The position numbers and the translations under genes were made by a program. From contig DWYR01000003.1 of NCBI GenBank assembly GCA_019118565.1, positions 1-58,710 of the forward strand: a stretch of 58,710 nucleotides of DNA, given 5' to 3'. Source of the DNA: Candidatus Alistipes avicola. GTDB lineage: Bacteria; Bacteroidota; Bacteroidia; Bacteroidales; Rikenellaceae. Below, in pieces: positions 33,104-43,144 of this stretch; positions within the stretch are counted from its first letter, which is position 1, and each line of letters begins with the position of its first letter. The notes under the pieces were generated by a model. The model had not been told where the DNA came from. It was given only the letters and a program-made list of their open reading frames with translations, and did not search any database.

Positions 33104-34108
33104 CTAACGGTTTTCACCGTCGTATGCCCATTTGACGTAGATGGCTCCCCATGTATATCCTCCGCCGAACGAGGCGAGAATCAGGTTGTCTCCCTTGCAC
33201 AAGGCAGCCTCGTAATCGCACAGGCAGAGCGGGATCGTGGCTGCGGTCGTATTGCCGTTTCGATCGATGTTGATCATGCATTTTTCGCGTCCTATTCCCA
33301 TGCGTTTTGCCGTTGCGTCGATGATCCGCAGGTTGGCTTGATGAGGAACGAGATAACGTATGTCGTTGGACGAAAGGTGATGGCGCTCCATCATTTCGAC
33401 CGATACGTCCGCCATGTTCGATACGGCGGCCTTGAAGACGGCCGGTCCGTCCTGGGTGATCGTATGCCAGTTGTTGCGGACGGTCTCTTCTGTTGCCGGA
33501 TAGCGTGATCCTCCCGCTTTCATGTAGAGGTGTTGCTCTCCGGAGCCGTCGGAATGTAGAATTGCATCGAGCACTCCGTATCCGTCTTTGTTCGGCTCAA
33601 GCAATACGGCTGCAGCACCGTCTCCGAAGATCGGGCAGGTGTTGCGGTCCTTGTAATCTACGATCGAGGACATTTTATCCGCACCTACGACGACAACCTT
33701 CTTGGCGAAGCCAGTCTCGATGAATTGTGAGCCGGTGGTCAATGCGAAAAGGAATCCGCTGCATGCAGCCGAAATATCGTATGCGAAGGCATTTTTGCAT
33801 CCGGCCTGATCGGCGATAAGATTTCCCGTCGAGGGGAAGAACATGTCCGGGGTGACTGTTGCGCAGATTACCACATCGATGTCGAGCGGATTGATCTTTG
33901 TCTTTTCACAAAGGTCTTTTACGGCACGGGCACCCATGTAGGAGGTTCCCAGTCCTTCGCCTTTGAGGATGTGGCGAGTCTTGATGCCGATACGGGTCAT
34001 GATCCACTCATCGGAGGTATCGACCATTCGGCTCAATTCGTCGTTCGTAAGCAGATAGTCGGGGAGGTAGGCTCCCACACCCGTGATAGCTGCTGTAATT
34101 TTCTTCAT
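33104..34108 (-). CDS. fabH: Beta-ketoacyl-ACP synthase III
   Basis: 334 residues from ATG 34106-34108. It condenses an acyl-CoA primer with malonyl-ACP to start fatty acid synthesis. The triad is Cys116 (AACSGF), His256 (PHQAN) and Asn286 (NGNTTAA). It starts 11 bp after plsX in the conserved order yceD-rpmF-plsX-fabH. The in-frame ATG at 34171 overlaps plsX and is rejected. Confidence 0.95.
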   Translation of the reverse strand: MKKITAAITGVGAYLPDYLLTNDELSRMVDTSDEWIMTRIGIKTRHILKGEGLGTSYMGARAVKDLCEKTKINPLDIDVVICATVTPDMFFPSTGNLIADQAGCKNAFAYDISAACSGFLFALTTGSQFIETGFAKKVVVVGADKMSSIVDYKDRNTCPIFGDGAAAVLLEPNKDGYGVLDAILHSDGSGEQHLYMKAGGSRYPATEETVRNNWHTITQDGPAVFKAAVSNMADVSVEMMERHHLSSNDIRYLVPHQANLRIIDATAKRMGIGREKCMINIDRNGNTTAATIPLCLCDYEAALCKGDNLILASFGGGYTWGAIYVKWAYDGENR

Positions 34109-34119
34109 TCGGTGTCGAT

Positions 34120-35070
34120 TTAATTTTTGAACGCGTCTTGGAGCTTGGTTGTCAGCTCTGCTTGGGCACATCGTTCGGTGGTAAGGATCATGTTCTTGAT
34201 CGCCAGCGGCGAAGAACAGCCATGACCGATGACTACCGGTGCGCCCAGACCGAGAACCGGTGTGCCGCCCACGTGTTCGTAGTTCATATCCCGCCAGAAG
34301 GGGGAGTCTGCGATTTTCAGCGCTTTGTTGATCCGATAGAGTCCTTCGACGGTTTTCAGGAGGGTATTGCCTACAAATCCGTCGCAGACGATCACGTCGG
34401 CAACTTGTCCGGAGAAGATATAGGATCCTTCGATGTTGCCGACGAAGTTGAACTTTCCGGATGCTTTCATCAACTCGAAAGTCGTCTTACTCTGGGTATT
34501 CCCCTTGGTTTCCTCTTCGCCGATGTTGAGCACGGCAACTCTGGGGCGTTCTATCCCCAATACGGCTTCGGCGTAGATCGAGCCGATCAATCCGTACTGT
34601 TCCAGAACCTCCGGCTTGCAATCTACGTTCAGTCCCACATCGAGCAACAAGGCCCGTCCTCCGGTGATGGTGGGAATCTCCGTGGAGATGGTCGGGCGGA
34701 TGGCTCCCTCGATCGGCTTGATGACCTGCATCGAGCCGACCATCATGGCGCCGGTACTTCCGGCGCTGGCGAATCCGTTGATTCGGCCCTGGGCCAAATG
34801 GCTGAATCCGACCACGATGCTCGAGTCGGACTTTTGTTGGAAAGCTTTGGCTGGATGGTCGCCCATTTCGATCACTTCGGTCGTATGTACGATATCGAAC
34901 CGTTCTGCCGGGCAATTTTCTGCATTCAAAATCTCACGGATCTGTTTCTCGTCGCCGAAAAGTACGATCCGGTTCTCCTTGCCGATAGCCTCGACGGCCA
35001 TAACGGCTCCTTTGACAGCAGCTTCGGGGGCGAAGTCGCCGCCCATCGCATCCACACCAATCTTTATCAT
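34120..35070 (-). CDS. plsX: Phosphate acyltransferase PlsX
   Basis: 316 residues. It converts acyl-ACP and phosphate to acyl-phosphate, the donor for PlsY in phosphatidic acid synthesis. The N-terminal [10 protein letters not shown], the [12 protein letters not shown] helix and the [13 protein letters not shown] block are diagnostic. It sits between rpmF and fabH, linking phospholipid and fatty acid initiation. Confidence 0.96.
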   Translation of the reverse strand: MIKIGVDAMGGDFAPEAAVKGAVMAVEAIGKENRIVLFGDEKQIREILNAENCPAERFDIVHTTEVIEMGDHPAKAFQQKSDSSIVVGFSHLAQGRINGFASAGSTGAMMVGSMQVIKPIEGAIRPTISTEIPTITGGRALLLDVGLNVDCKPEVLEQYGLIGSIYAEAVLGIERPRVAVLNIGEEETKGNTQSKTTFELMKASGKFNFVGNIEGSYIFSGQVADVIVCDGFVGNTLLKTVEGLYRINKALKIADSPFWRDMNYEHVGGTPVLGLGAPVVIGHGCSSPLAIKNMILTTERCAQAELTTKLQDAFKN

Positions 35071-35152
35071 AATTCGGGATTTGGTTAATAAAATGATAAT
35101 AACGCTACCTGAGCCATTCAGGTAGGGAAACTATCCGATGTCGGGCAGAAAT

Positions 35153-35338
35153 TTATTCTGCGGCCTTCTTCTCGATCGCCAGTTTGCCGCGATAGAACCC
35201 GCACTCAGGGCATACGCGGTGATACAATACCGCCGCACCGCAATTCGAGCAAGTTACTACGGTCGGAACCACTGCTTTGTAGTGCGTTCTTCTCTTGTCA
35301 CGTCTCGTTGAAGAGATTTTGTGTTTAGGATGTGCCAT
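35153..35338 (-). CDS. rpmF: 50S ribosomal protein L32
   Basis: 61 residues. The N-terminal AHPKHKISSTRRDKRR is basic, and C30/C33 with C43/C46 form the zinc ribbon of the zinc-binding L32 form. It lies in the usual context downstream of yceD. Confidence 0.97.
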   Translation of the reverse strand: MAHPKHKISSTRRDKRRTHYKAVVPTVVTCSNCGAAVLYHRVCPECGFYRGKLAIEKKAAE

Positions 35339-35416
35339 TTTACAATATCAATATTTAAAGTTTAACGTCTTTTTTGTCGTATCGTCGCAGTCATAGGAAC
35401 TGTTGTCGATATTTTC

Positions 35417-35974
35417 TTATTTTTGTCTCTTTTCCAACTCCTCTTTCAGAGCTGACAGCTGTTCGTTCCACTCCGGGTTGCTGTCGTCCTTTTCGGCAGC
35501 AGCTTCGATCGATTCGAACTCCTTGTCCGAGACGATCCGGAACCGTTTGAGCATATCCGGGTCGCATTCTCCTTCCGGATGAACCCGTTGATAGGGGAGT
35601 GCGAGCACGATGCTTTCGTAGATGAACTGGGCCAGGTCGACGAAATCCTCTACAGGTGAAAGCCATAAGGTCTCTCCGTCGTACTCCCGGATCTCGTCCG
35701 AGAACTTTACGATCAACTCTTCGTTTTGGTCGATCGGCAGTTCGCAATCGCCTAAACAGCGATCGCACACCACCACCACATGACCCTGAATGGCTACTTG
35801 CAGTTGAAGTTGCCGTTCGGACCGTGTGAGGCGGACCTTTACGTCGCAGTGCCCGCCCTTAATTTCCGTATTGCCAAAGAGTTGGAACAGATCGTCTCCG
35901 ACCTCGAAGTCGAACGTGTGTTCCCCATTCTTAAGCCCTTTGTAGGCGATGCAATATCGTTTGGTCGTGTTCAT
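35417..35974 (-). CDS. yceD: YceD/DUF177 family protein (23S rRNA accumulation protein)
   Basis: About 185 residues. It starts at one of two adjacent ATGs (35972-35974 or 35975-35977). C70-DR-C73 within VVVCDRCLGDCEL is the family hallmark, and the acidic C-terminus is typical. YceD is needed for 23S rRNA accumulation in E. coli and is regularly found ahead of rpmF. The promoter at 35993 lies just upstream and excludes the start at 35995. Confidence 0.9.
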   Translation of the reverse strand: MNTTKRYCIAYKGLKNGEHTFDFEVGDDLFQLFGNTEIKGGHCDVKVRLTRSERQLQLQVAIQGHVVVVCDRCLGDCELPIDQNEELIVKFSDEIREYDGETLWLSPVEDFVDLAQFIYESIVLALPYQRVHPEGECDPDMLKRFRIVSDKEFESIEAAAEKDDSNPEWNEQLSALKEELEKRQK

Positions 35975-35992
35975 CATTATACTCCCAGACCG

Positions 35993-36023
35993 CAAAGCTA
36001 TGAAAAAAACGGAAAACTACCAA
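35993..36023 (-). promoter_or_regulatory. Promoter of the yceD operon (TTG-N20-TAGCTTTG)
   Basis: Minus strand: TTG at 36023-36021, TAGCTTTG at 36000-35993. The leader is only about 10 nt. Confidence 0.65.
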
Positions 36024-36150
36024 AGTTTTCATTTGCTTTTAGCGCTCCGGCCGCATCGGGACAGGCCTCTGTGCGATCGGGTTCCGTATCATTGGGGCGA
36101 ATCCCCGAGTTCGGAAATGTCTTTTTGAAAAGAGTCATCGTTAAAATTCG

Positions 36151-36158
36151 TATCTTTG
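36151..36158 (+). promoter_or_regulatory. Promoter -7 box TATCTTTG for the gene at 36223
   Basis: It lies 64 nt upstream of ATG 36223. Confidence 0.55.
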
Positions 36159-36222
36159 TCTGAAAGGTGTCCCTGTTTACCGATCTTGGGTGCAGCCTTT
36201 GTAATGAAAGAGTATCTTGAAA

Positions 36223-36633
36223 ATGGGAAAGGATAGGAAATTTACGGTCGAGATCCGAAGCCGTTCCGATCAGTGGTGGCGATACAATGCGGCCATGATG
36301 TGTGGGGCGTTCGATCAATCCGGCAATCGGGTAGGGTTCTCCTCGGTGGAGAGCCGTGTGGCAGATATGGGAGAGGAGCTGAAGATGCCGCCCGCCGGTG
36401 TCGACATGCAGCGAAAACTGTCGCTCGAGACGGTCCCCTGCGATCGGATCGTGTTATATATATATGTGATTCCGCACACATTGCCCCGTGATAATGAGAT
36501 CGGCGGGCATCCTCCTTTCCCGTTGCAGGTGAAGGTCGCTTACGGGGGGGAGGCCGTATTGGATCGGGAGTATGCGATCAACCAGTGGGGAGGGGCTTCG
36601 ATCGAACTCAAAGTTGTGCGACCGCCGTTATAG
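36223..36633 (+). CDS. Protein of unknown function, 136 residues
   Basis: A basic N-terminus, no signal peptide or membrane segment, and alternating hydrophobic stretches that suggest a single beta-sandwich (FTVEIRSRSD, RIVLYIYVIPHT, PLQVKVAYGG and SIELKVV). The pattern is loosely like C2 or TerD-type folds, but I do not recognise the family. It has its own promoter and a strong terminator shared with gapA, so it is a stand-alone unit. The in-frame TTG at 36217 adds two residues only. Confidence 0.7.
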   Translation: MGKDRKFTVEIRSRSDQWWRYNAAMMCGAFDQSGNRVGFSSVESRVADMGEELKMPPAGVDMQRKLSLETVPCDRIVLYIYVIPHTLPRDNEIGGHPPFPLQVKVAYGGEAVLDREYAINQWGGASIELKVVRPPL

Positions 36634-36647
36634 GTCGGAGGTAAAAT

Positions 36648-36680
36648 AAAAAAGGGAGGCGCTTCTGCCTCCCTTTTTTG
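36648..36680. terminator. Bidirectional terminator between 36223-36633 and gapA
   Basis: A perfect 13-bp stem (36648-36660 with 36667-36679) with A/T runs at both ends. Confidence 0.88.
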
Positions 36681-36702
36681 TAAAACCGTTATTGCAAACG
36701 GA

Positions 36703-37728
<1,026 letters not shown>

Positions 37729-37795
37729 TTAAGTAAATTATGTGCTTGCTTCCTTGTTTTGGAATAACAAAATTAAACACTTTAAACCGTATAAC

Positions 37796-37824
37796 CAAAA
37801 ATAACCATGCAAATATTTCGCCAA
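37796..37824 (-). promoter_or_regulatory. Promoter for gapA (TTG-N18-TATTTTTG)
   Basis: Minus strand: TTG at 37824-37822, TATTTTTG at 37803-37796; leader about 75 nt. Confidence 0.6.
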
Positions 37825-37888
37825 GATATGGCGAGGCGGACGGGATGTTGCTACCGACGGCTTGTTTTCGTATGGTTTTGTCTGGTTT

Positions 37889-38647
37889 TTATCGGCAGGC
37901 ATTCGCTTTGGCCCGTTTGGCCATGGCCGAGGCGAAAACAAAGTCGTTCAACTCCCGGTTGTCCGTGTGCAGGATATCTCCTTTGTTTCCTTCCCACCAT
38001 TTGCGGCCTTCGTAGATGAAGTAGATCTTCTCTCCGATTTCCATGACGGAGTTCATGTCGTGTGTATTGATGATCGTTGTGATGCCGTACTCCTGGGTGA
38101 TCTCCTGGATCAGGTTGTCGATCACGATGGCCGTTTGCGGGTCGAGACCCGAGTTGGGTTCGTCGCAGAAGAGGTATTTCGGGTTCATCACGATTGCCCG
38201 GGCAATGGCTACACGTTTGATCATGCCGCCGCTCAACTCGGCCGGATAGAGGTGGTTGGCATTGTTCAGACGGACACGCTGTAGGCAGAAGTTGACTCGC
38301 TCCATCTTCTCCTTCTCGCTTTGGTTGGTGAAGAGGTCGAGCGGCAGTTTGACGTTCTCCTCGACGGTCGAAGAGTCGAGCAGGGCACCTCCCTGGAAAA
38401 TCATGCCGATATCGCGCCGGATCGCCTTGCGCTCCTTGAAGCCCAGGTGCGAGAAGTCGATCTGGTCGTACCAGATACATCCGGAATCGACCTCGTGCAG
38501 TCCCACAAGGCATTTGATCAGGACGGTTTTACCCGATCCGCTCTTCCCGATGACCAGGTTTGTCTTGCCGGCTTCGAAGGTTGCCGACACATCGTTCAGG
38601 ACAATGCGCCCTTCGAATGATTTGGTGATATGTTCGGCTTTGATCAT
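37889..38647 (-). CDS. mlaF: ABC transporter ATP-binding protein, MlaF-like
   Basis: 252 residues. Walker A GKSGSGKT (34-41), signature LSGGM (138-142), and Walker B YLFCDEP (158-164) followed by NSGLDP. It matches the ATPase of phospholipid-trafficking Mla-type transporters in the cytoplasm. Its ATG overlaps the mlaE stop by 4 bp, so the two are translationally coupled. No mlaD (MCE-domain) gene follows; gapA comes next. Confidence 0.9.
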   Translation of the reverse strand: MIKAEHITKSFEGRIVLNDVSATFEAGKTNLVIGKSGSGKTVLIKCLVGLHEVDSGCIWYDQIDFSHLGFKERKAIRRDIGMIFQGGALLDSSTVEENVKLPLDLFTNQSEKEKMERVNFCLQRVRLNNANHLYPAELSGGMIKRVAIARAIVMNPKYLFCDEPNSGLDPQTAIVIDNLIQEITQEYGITTIINTHDMNSVMEIGEKIYFIYEGRKWWEGNKGDILHTDNRELNDFVFASAMAKRAKANACR

Positions 38648-39387
38648 ATGAGCAGTATTTGGGTGAGGATCAGGTTGAAGATCATGATGACGATTGAACT
38701 GGCTACGACCGCTTTGGTCGATGCGACACCCACCTCGAGCGAGTTCCCTTTGGCGTAGTAGCCGAAAAAGGCCGAGATCGAGGTGATGATGAAGGCGAAG
38801 AAGGCCATCTTGATCAATGTATAGATGATCGAGTAGATTCGGAAGTCATAGAGCAGTCCCTGTACATAGTCGTCCGGAATCATGATGCCGGTCAGTACGG
38901 AGATCAGATAACCTCCGATGACACCGATCAGGATACTCAGAATCGTCAGGAAAGGGAAGAAGAAGACGCTCGCAACGATTTTGGGGAGGATCAGGTAAGA
39001 GGCCGAATTGACCCCCATGATCTCCAGTGCGTCGATCTGTTCGGTGATGCGCATGGTGCCGATCTCGGAGGCGATGCTCGACCCGACCTTGCCGGCCAGA
39101 ATCAGTGCGACGACCGTCGAAGAGAACTCCAGGATCATCGTTTCACGGGTGGCATAGCCGATGATGTAGCGCGGGATGAACGGAGATTCGAGGTTGATCG
39201 ACATCTGCAGGGTGATGACCGCACCGATGAAGATCGAGATGATGGCCGTCAGTCCGATTGAGTTCAGTCCGAGCGCCTCCATTTCGTAGATGATCCGACG
39301 ACGGTAGATCGATCGCTTCTCCGGACGGGAAAAGACCTTCCCCATCAGGATAAAATAGCGCCCGATCTGTTCGAATATTTTTAACAT
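38644..39387 (-). CDS. mlaE: MlaE-family ABC transporter permease
   Basis: 247 residues with five to six membrane segments. The MlaE signature region is intact: ALGLNSIGLTAIIS, GKVGSSIASEIGTMRITEQIDALEIMGVNS and FGYYAKGNSLEVGVASTKAVVAS. It pairs with MlaF for lipid movement between the inner and outer membranes. It starts 10 bp after the DUF4834 gene. Confidence 0.92.
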   Translation of the reverse strand: MLKIFEQIGRYFILMGKVFSRPEKRSIYRRRIIYEMEALGLNSIGLTAIISIFIGAVITLQMSINLESPFIPRYIIGYATRETMILEFSSTVVALILAGKVGSSIASEIGTMRITEQIDALEIMGVNSASYLILPKIVASVFFFPFLTILSILIGVIGGYLISVLTGIMIPDDYVQGLLYDFRIYSIIYTLIKMAFFAFIITSISAFFGYYAKGNSLEVGVASTKAVVASSIVIMIFNLILTQILLI

Positions 39388-39397
39388 GGGTCAATTT

Positions 39398-39799
39398 TTA
39401 ATGCGTCTTCTGTTCGGAGTCGTTTCCGATCTCCTCAAAATCCACGTAGTCGCCGACATCCTTGCGGACGCGTTTTTCACCGCTGCCCTCCATCTTGTGG
39501 ATGCGGATGTCGCCCTCCTGCGGGTTGTGTCGGCCGGAGAAGGGGTCAGACCCGTTCTGCCCGCCGCTACGGAACTGTTCCTCCATTTGTCGGCGGGCAC
39601 GGTTGATTCGCCAGCGCAACGAAAGCATGAGGATTACCCCCAGCAGAATGATCCCGAGAATGAAATATAGAATGAACATGGCGATGCCTCCCGCGACCGA
39701 AGGGGCGAAGAGCACCAACAGAAGAATAGCGAGACAAAGGATCGGATTCCGTCGTACGAAATCGACGAATCCGTCGATGATGGCTGTCAGGATATTCAT
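39398..39799 (-). CDS. DUF4834 family membrane protein
   Basis: 133 residues from ATG 39797-39799. Two hydrophobic helices (about 18-38 and 40-60) and then a charged cytoplasmic tail with the DYVDFEEI end typical of DUF4834, a Bacteroidetes family of unknown role. The longer frame from 39958 begins upstream of the promoter at 39829. It heads the mlaE-mlaF run, which suggests a link to envelope lipids (inference). Confidence 0.8.
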   Translation of the reverse strand: MNILTAIIDGFVDFVRRNPILCLAILLLVLFAPSVAGGIAMFILYFILGIILLGVILMLSLRWRINRARRQMEEQFRSGGQNGSDPFSGRHNPQEGDIRIHKMEGSGEKRVRKDVGDYVDFEEIGNDSEQKTH

Positions 39800-39828
39800 G
39801 GGTTTGAAATCTTTAATGGATGTCGAGA

Positions 39829-39836
39829 CAAAGGTA
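39829..39836 (-). promoter_or_regulatory. Promoter -7 box TACCTTTG for DUF4834-mlaEF
   Basis: Minus strand, 30 nt upstream of ATG 39799. Confidence 0.6.
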
Positions 39837-39889
39837 GAAAAAAAACGGCCATTCATCCCTAATCGGTATGAATTATCGATTAAATATAC

Positions 39890-39897
39890 TACTTTTG
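39890..39897 (+). promoter_or_regulatory. Promoter -7 box TACTTTTG for purB
   Basis: It lies 36 nt before ATG 39933. Confidence 0.55.
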
Positions 39898-39932
39898 ATC
39901 CCCGTAAACATCCGCAATTTTTACATCTTATT

Positions 39933-41282
39933 ATGATATTGAACAAGCTTTCGGCCATATCGCCTGTGGATGGCCGCTACCGTAATCAAACGGAGAAACT
40001 GGCCGATTATTTTTCGGAATATGCCCTGATTCGTTATCGTGTACGGGTCGAAGTCGAATATTTCATTGCCCTTTGCGAGCTGCCGCTGCCCGAGCTGAAA
40101 GGGGTCGATGCTTCGCAGTTCGAGGCGCTGCGTTCGTTGTACCGGGACTTTACGGAGGCGGATGCCCTGCGTGTCAAGGAGATCGAACAGACGACCAACC
40201 ACGACGTAAAGGCGGTCGAGTACCTGCTCAAGGAGAAGATGGAGGCTCTTGGCTTGGGCCAGTACAAGGAGTTTGTTCATTTTGCCCTCACGTCGCAGGA
40301 TATCAACAATACGGCTATTCCGCTGACTATCAAGGAGGCGTTGGCCGAGGTCTATATGCCGGCTGCCCGTGAGGTCGTCGAGCGTCTGAAGGCGTTGGCA
40401 ACCGAGTGGTGCGGGGTTCCCATGTTGGCTCATACGCACGGTCAGCCTGCTTCGCCGACCCGTCTGGACAAGGAGATCCTGGTCTTTGTCGAGCGTCTGG
40501 AGAAGCAGTTTGCACAGCTCGTTGCAATTCCCGTCCCGGCCAAATTTGGTGGTGCTACCGGTAATTTCAACGCACACCACGTCGCTTATCCCGAGGTTGA
40601 CTGGATCGAGTTTGCCAACCGTTTCGTGCGCGAACGTCTCGGACTGGAACGGTCGCAATATACCACCCAGATCGAGCATTACGATAACCTGGCTGCCCTG
40701 TTCGATAACTTGAAGCGGATCGATACGATTCTGATCGACCTTTGCCGTGATATGTGGACTTACATCTCGATGGAGTACTTCAAGCAGCGGATCAAGGCCG
40801 GAGAGGTGGGTTCGAGTGCCATGCCGCACAAGGTCAACCCGATCGACTTCGAAAACGCCGAGGGTAACCTGGGTATCGCCAGCGCGATCTATCAGCACCT
40901 TGCTGCCAAACTGCCCGTATCGCGTATGCAGCGCGACCTGACCGATTCGACCGTACTGCGTAACGTGGGCGTTCCGATGGCCCATTCGCTGATCGCCCTG
41001 CGCTCGCTGCTCAAGGGTCTCAACAAGTTGTTGCTGAATCGGGAGGCGTTGGAGCGTGACCTGGAGAATAACTGGGCTGTCGTGGCTGAGGGTATTCAGA
41101 CCGTACTGCGCCGGGCCGGTTATCCGTCGCCTTATGAGGCATTGAAGGCGCTGACCCGTACCAATACCCACATCACGCGTGAGTCGATTGCCGAATTCAT
41201 CAACAACCTGGAGGTGTCTGACCAGGTGAAGGCCGAGTTGCGTGCCATTACGCCGCAGAGCTATACCGGTATGTTCAAGTAG
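39933..41282 (+). CDS. purB: Adenylosuccinate lyase
   Basis: 449 residues from ATG 39933. It splits SAICAR and adenylosuccinate, releasing fumarate, in purine synthesis. THGQPASPT (168-176) and the fumarase-superfamily signature GSSAMPHKVNP (293-303) are present. The long in-frame extension back to 39462 runs across the opposite DUF4834 gene and the promoter and is not coding. purC, one of its pathway partners, is 10 kb away. Confidence 0.96.
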   Translation: MILNKLSAISPVDGRYRNQTEKLADYFSEYALIRYRVRVEVEYFIALCELPLPELKGVDASQFEALRSLYRDFTEADALRVKEIEQTTNHDVKAVEYLLKEKMEALGLGQYKEFVHFALTSQDINNTAIPLTIKEALAEVYMPAAREVVERLKALATEWCGVPMLAHTHGQPASPTRLDKEILVFVERLEKQFAQLVAIPVPAKFGGATGNFNAHHVAYPEVDWIEFANRFVRERLGLERSQYTTQIEHYDNLAALFDNLKRIDTILIDLCRDMWTYISMEYFKQRIKAGEVGSSAMPHKVNPIDFENAEGNLGIASAIYQHLAAKLPVSRMQRDLTDSTVLRNVGVPMAHSLIALRSLLKGLNKLLLNREALERDLENNWAVVAEGIQTVLRRAGYPSPYEALKALTRTNTHITRESIAEFINNLEVSDQVKAELRAITPQSYTGMFK

Positions 41283-41300
41283 TCGAATTTGTAAGATAAG

Positions 41301-41338
41301 AGAGGCCCCGATCCGAAAGAGGATCGGGGCCTCTTTTG
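41301..41338 (+). terminator. Terminator of purB
   Basis: A 14-bp perfect stem (41301-41314 with 41321-41334) followed by T's. Confidence 0.88.
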
Positions 41339-41421
41339 TAAGGAGTTGTCCTGTGTGTGGATTGAAAAAATGTTCTTGAAAAAATATAAGAGGGAGAAAT
41401 ATCATTTATTATGATTTATAC

Positions 41422-41429
41422 TATCTTTG
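41422..41429 (+). promoter_or_regulatory. Promoter -7 box TATCTTTG for the DUF4836 gene
   Basis: It lies 82 nt upstream of ATG 41511. Confidence 0.55.
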
Positions 41430-41510
41430 TATTTAAAGTGTCTTCCTTGTTGGAAGAGATTGATTTGAGAGTCGGAAAAAAGAACCATTTAAAATTAAAA
41501 CAAAATTGAT

Positions 41511-43067
41511 ATGAGAAAATTTTACACTTTTTTGAGCGTTATGTGCGTGGCTACGGTCACTCTGATGCTCTCTGCTTGTAGTAGTCGCGACTATCGCGAT
41601 ACGCTTCCTGCCGATGCTACGGCTGTGATTGCTGTCAATCCTCAGTCCTGGGCAGACAAGGCCGAGGTGGGTGATTTCACGCAAAGCATCTACTATCAGA
41701 TGGCGCAGATGCTGCTTGCACAACAGCAGATGAGTGCCGAAGATAGCGAGTATCTCCTACAGATGATCGCACATCCGGGAACGACGGGTCTGGATGTGGA
41801 GAAGGATATGTTCGTTTTCGTCGGAAAGGATAAAAACACCGTTCTTTCGCAGCCTGAGGTGGGTATGCTTTTCAATGTGAAGAATCCGAAAGAGGTTGAG
41901 ACCTTCCTGGGATGGATTGCGGGAAAGATCGGGGTAGAGCCTCAGACTGAGAATGGCGTAACGTTCCTGGAGATCGCAGATCAGAACACGACCTATATCG
42001 CCTACACCAAAGAGTCGTTCCTGCTCTATACCGAGACGAATCCCGAGGTTGCCGAGGTGAAGGCAACGGTTATGCAGCTCTTGTCGCAGAAGAAGAGCGA
42101 AAGCTTGATGGCTATGCCTGAAATTGCATCTGCCCTCAATGAGGCTAACGATATGCAGTTGGTTTTCAGATATGCTGCCCTGATGAATATGCCGGAGATG
42201 AATATGCAGATTCCGGGATTCGAGTTCCTCTCGAAGATGAGTTATGTGGGAAAGGTTAACTTCGAGGTCGGTAAGATCGTTTCGGAGGGAAAAGCCGTTT
42301 TCAGCGACAAGGAGGCTGAGAAACAGTATCAGGCTATGATGGAGGCCTTCTCGCAGGGTCTGAATGGCAAGTTCCTGTCGATGTTGCCCGAAAAGAATAT
42401 GGCTGTGTTGGCTGTTGCTTTGCAGGGTGAGAAAATTTATGGATTCCTCGAGCAGAATCCGATCTATGGAATGATCTTCTCGTCGGTTCCTCAACTTGCC
42501 CCGATTATGAAATCGATTGCCGGAGATTTCTCGCTCTCGTTCCACGGTATGCTTGCTGATGGTCAGATGCCGGCTCTCTCAATGCTCGTGGATTTGCGCG
42601 ATGCAGCTGATTTGAACACGATTATGGAGTTGTTCACCTTCGAGTTCGTAGAGATGGCTCCCAACCAGTATCAGGTTAAGGGCTTCCCTGTTTATTTCGG
42701 TTTGAACGGCAATATGTTGTATGTGACGACCGATGCCTCTGCACTGGATTATCTGACTGGCAAGAGCATGTCGAACTACAAGCCTCTCAATGAGTCTATC
42801 TTCCGTAACTCGTATGTTGCAATGGAGGTGGATCTGGTACAGGTGCGTGAAATGCTGAATCAGATGGTTACTGCTGGACAGATCGATCCCCAGATGGGTA
42901 TTGCCTTGTCGTTCCTCGGCCTGTTCGAGTCGATCGAAAGCTCGACTGATATGGATGCTGACGGCAAGTTGGTGATCAACATGACCAATAAGGAGAAGAA
43001 TGCGCTTGCCGTTCTCTATGAAACGATAGAGGGGTTGGCTCAGATGGGTGCTGCCATGGCCATGTAG
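41511..43067 (+). CDS. DUF4836 family lipoprotein
   Basis: 518 residues. Signal peptide with LSAC (Cys23). DUF4836 is a Bacteroidetes family. Visible here are an early DTLPADATAVIAVNPQSW block, repeats of LLYTETNPEVAEVK-like strands and a C-terminal half with paired helices. The protein is unusually rich in methionine, for example around the PEMNMQ stretch and the AMAM end. The ABC ATPase and permease genes follow after a hairpin, so it might work with them, but no function is known to me. Confidence 0.8.
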   Translation: MRKFYTFLSVMCVATVTLMLSACSSRDYRDTLPADATAVIAVNPQSWADKAEVGDFTQSIYYQMAQMLLAQQQMSAEDSEYLLQMIAHPGTTGLDVEKDMFVFVGKDKNTVLSQPEVGMLFNVKNPKEVETFLGWIAGKIGVEPQTENGVTFLEIADQNTTYIAYTKESFLLYTETNPEVAEVKATVMQLLSQKKSESLMAMPEIASALNEANDMQLVFRYAALMNMPEMNMQIPGFEFLSKMSYVGKVNFEVGKIVSEGKAVFSDKEAEKQYQAMMEAFSQGLNGKFLSMLPEKNMAVLAVALQGEKIYGFLEQNPIYGMIFSSVPQLAPIMKSIAGDFSLSFHGMLADGQMPALSMLVDLRDAADLNTIMELFTFEFVEMAPNQYQVKGFPVYFGLNGNMLYVTTDASALDYLTGKSMSNYKPLNESIFRNSYVAMEVDLVQVREMLNQMVTAGQIDPQMGIALSFLGLFESIESSTDMDADGKLVINMTNKEKNALAVLYETIEGLAQMGAAMAM

Positions 43068-43097
43068 GCTCTTTCCGGAGTGTATGAATGATTAAAG

Positions 43098-43130
43098 TCT
43101 GCGCGGCTGGCGTGTCGCCGGCCGCGCAGA
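43098..43130 (+). promoter_or_regulatory. GC-rich hairpin between DUF4836 and the ABC genes
   Basis: 10-bp arms (43098-43107 with 43121-43130) plus a small inner stem. No T-run follows, so it may attenuate, stabilise or process the transcript. Confidence 0.4.
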
Positions 43131-43144
43131 TTCCGTGTAAAGGT

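Noticed and set aside
36204..36236. 10-codon frame overlapping the start of the 36223 gene
   Set aside because: Too short, with no spacing or conservation argument; likely chance.
39921..41405. 494-codon minus-strand frame opposite purB
   Set aside because: A shadow of purB; high Arg/Gln/His content typical of antisense frames.
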